Below, in pieces: positions 63,566 through 64,000 of a stretch of 64,000 bases of DNA (its first letter is position 1; every line of letters begins with the position of its first letter). Below the pieces are notes generated by a model. That model did no database searches. It worked only from the letters and a program-made list of their open reading frames with translations, and was not told the origin of the DNA. The DNA is from Geitlerinema sp. PCC 7407. GTDB taxonomy: Bacteria; Cyanobacteriota; Cyanobacteriia; PCC-7407. The position numbers and the translations under genes were made by a program. The stretch is taken from positions 3,604,934 to 3,668,933 of the forward strand of contig NC_019703.1 in NCBI RefSeq assembly GCF_000317045.1. The letters run 5' to 3'.

Positions 63566-64000
63566 CTAGAAGTTGAAGGTGGTGCGCAGGGTGCCGATCA
63601 CCACGTCGTCGCGATCGCCCGTAAATTGGCCCGGGTCCGTCAGCCAGATCACACCCGGCGTCACGGAGATATTGTCATTGAGCTGGTAGCGATAGAAGCC
63701 CTCAACGTGCAGGGACGTTTTGTTATCAATGCCGATGCTGCTAAGACTTGGGCCGTTGTCATAGCCGCCCAAGTAGGGCTGAACCCCCACGACGATGCCG
63801 CCCAGATTGCCTTCTTTGCCCAGGTCGGGAAAGGCTAGGCCCAGGCCGTAGTACCAGACCTCACCGTCCCGGATGCCGGTGCCAAAGGGATCTTTGACGA
63901 TGCGGACATCGGTGTGGCCAAAGAAGCCATTCACCACGAACTTCGGGCTGAACTGGTAGGATGCCTGGACACCGTAGGAGTTGCTCACCGTCGGCGAGAG
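63566..64000 (-). CDS. Iron-uptake/OprB-type porin (C-terminal part)
   Basis: The C-terminal 144 codons of a minus-strand gene that starts beyond the right edge. Alternating beta-strand pattern ending in an aromatic residue (TLRTTFNF, final Phe) marks an outer-membrane beta barrel. Segments such as YGVQASYQFSPKFVVNGFFG, GVQPYLGG, FYRYQLNDNISVTPG and TDPGQFTGDRD are characteristic of the cyanobacterial Som/OprB porin family with an N-terminal SLH domain (which is outside the window). Confidence 0.87.
   Translation of the reverse strand, partial: LSPTVSNSYGVQASYQFSPKFVVNGFFGHTDVRIVKDPFGTGIRDGEVWYYGLGLAFPDLGKEGNLGGIVVGVQPYLGGYDNGPSLSSIGIDNKTSLHVEGFYRYQLNDNISVTPGVIWLTDPGQFTGDRDDVVIGTLRTTFNF

Noticed and set aside
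1-64000. CRISPR array or prophage
   Set aside because: No regularly spaced direct repeats, cas genes, integrase or phage structural genes were seen; the abundant GCGATCGC octamers are HIP1 sites, not a local array.

Overview
The window is cyanobacterial chromosome. The octamer GCGATCGC (HIP1) recurs throughout at high density, and the gene content is diagnostic: NDH-1 subunits ndhD and ndhF, paired flavodiiron proteins, the LysR regulator RbcR, V4R and phycobiliprotein-like photosystem II assembly genes, a CpcT-like protein, a type IV pilus pilMNOQ operon and several Ser/Thr kinases. The DNA is GC-rich for a cyanobacterium. I cannot name the species. No rRNA, tRNA, CRISPR array or prophage was seen.

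Layout. 1-7.5 kb: yjbQ (cut by the window edge), two unassigned small genes, folC, an orphan sugar-binding lipoprotein, a tnpB element carrying a ribbon-helix-helix gene, a cyclophilin and purT. 8-13.2 kb: pilM-pilN-pilO-pilQ. 13.5-18 kb: HU, a CobD-like decarboxylase, PrxQ/BCP, a Nudix hydrolase, a triad-less alpha/beta hydrolase and coaX. 18-22.7 kb: flv3, flv1 and a degenerate CDF-type membrane protein. 23.4-29 kb: HAD phosphatase, stand-alone DALR protein, Crp-type regulator, Cys-motif kinase and rbcR. 29.3-31.3 kb: a three-gene plus-strand group (roadblock-like, 2Fe-2S ferredoxin, phycobiliprotein-like). 31.4-35.2 kb: ndhF-ndhD. 35.7-40.9 kb: a tightly packed minus-strand block that reproduces part of the Synechocystis slr0144-slr0152 PSII assembly operon and continues into an NnrU/Z-ISO gene and a thioredoxin before a strong terminator. 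41.4-49 kb: HdrB-like protein, DUF2294 protein, single-domain response regulator, secreted CpcT-like protein, uvrC and prs. 49.5-59.5 kb: yqeY, a kinase with two extracytoplasmic modules, bioD, an M20 amidohydrolase, a VOC protein, acpP-fabF, tkt and a small conserved gene. 59.7-61.5 kb: a complete IS605-type element (divergent tnpA and tnpB with both end hairpins). 61.5-64 kb: a methyltransferase divergent from a TetR regulator that has an 18-bp operator-like palindrome, then the end of an iron-uptake/OprB-type porin gene.

Themes. Much of the middle of the window concerns photosynthetic electron transport and its protection: NDH-1, Flv1/Flv3, PSII assembly factors, thioredoxin, a possible zeta-carotene isomerase and RbcR. 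The most unusual items are: (i) the split PSII-assembly gene set in two loci 5 kb apart, each with a phycobiliprotein-like protein lacking the bilin cysteine, one of them extended by an NnrU and a CGLC thioredoxin gene; (ii) a compact tnpB plus ribbon-helix-helix mobile unit whose end hairpins can be recognised by eye and which sits immediately upstream of a sugar-binding protein gene; (iii) several proteins that keep a fold but lack its catalytic or metal ligands (alpha/beta hydrolase, CDF transporter, Flv1); (iv) an apparently exported CpcT-like protein with a long C-terminal addition; (v) an ArgRS-like DALR protein with no catalytic core.
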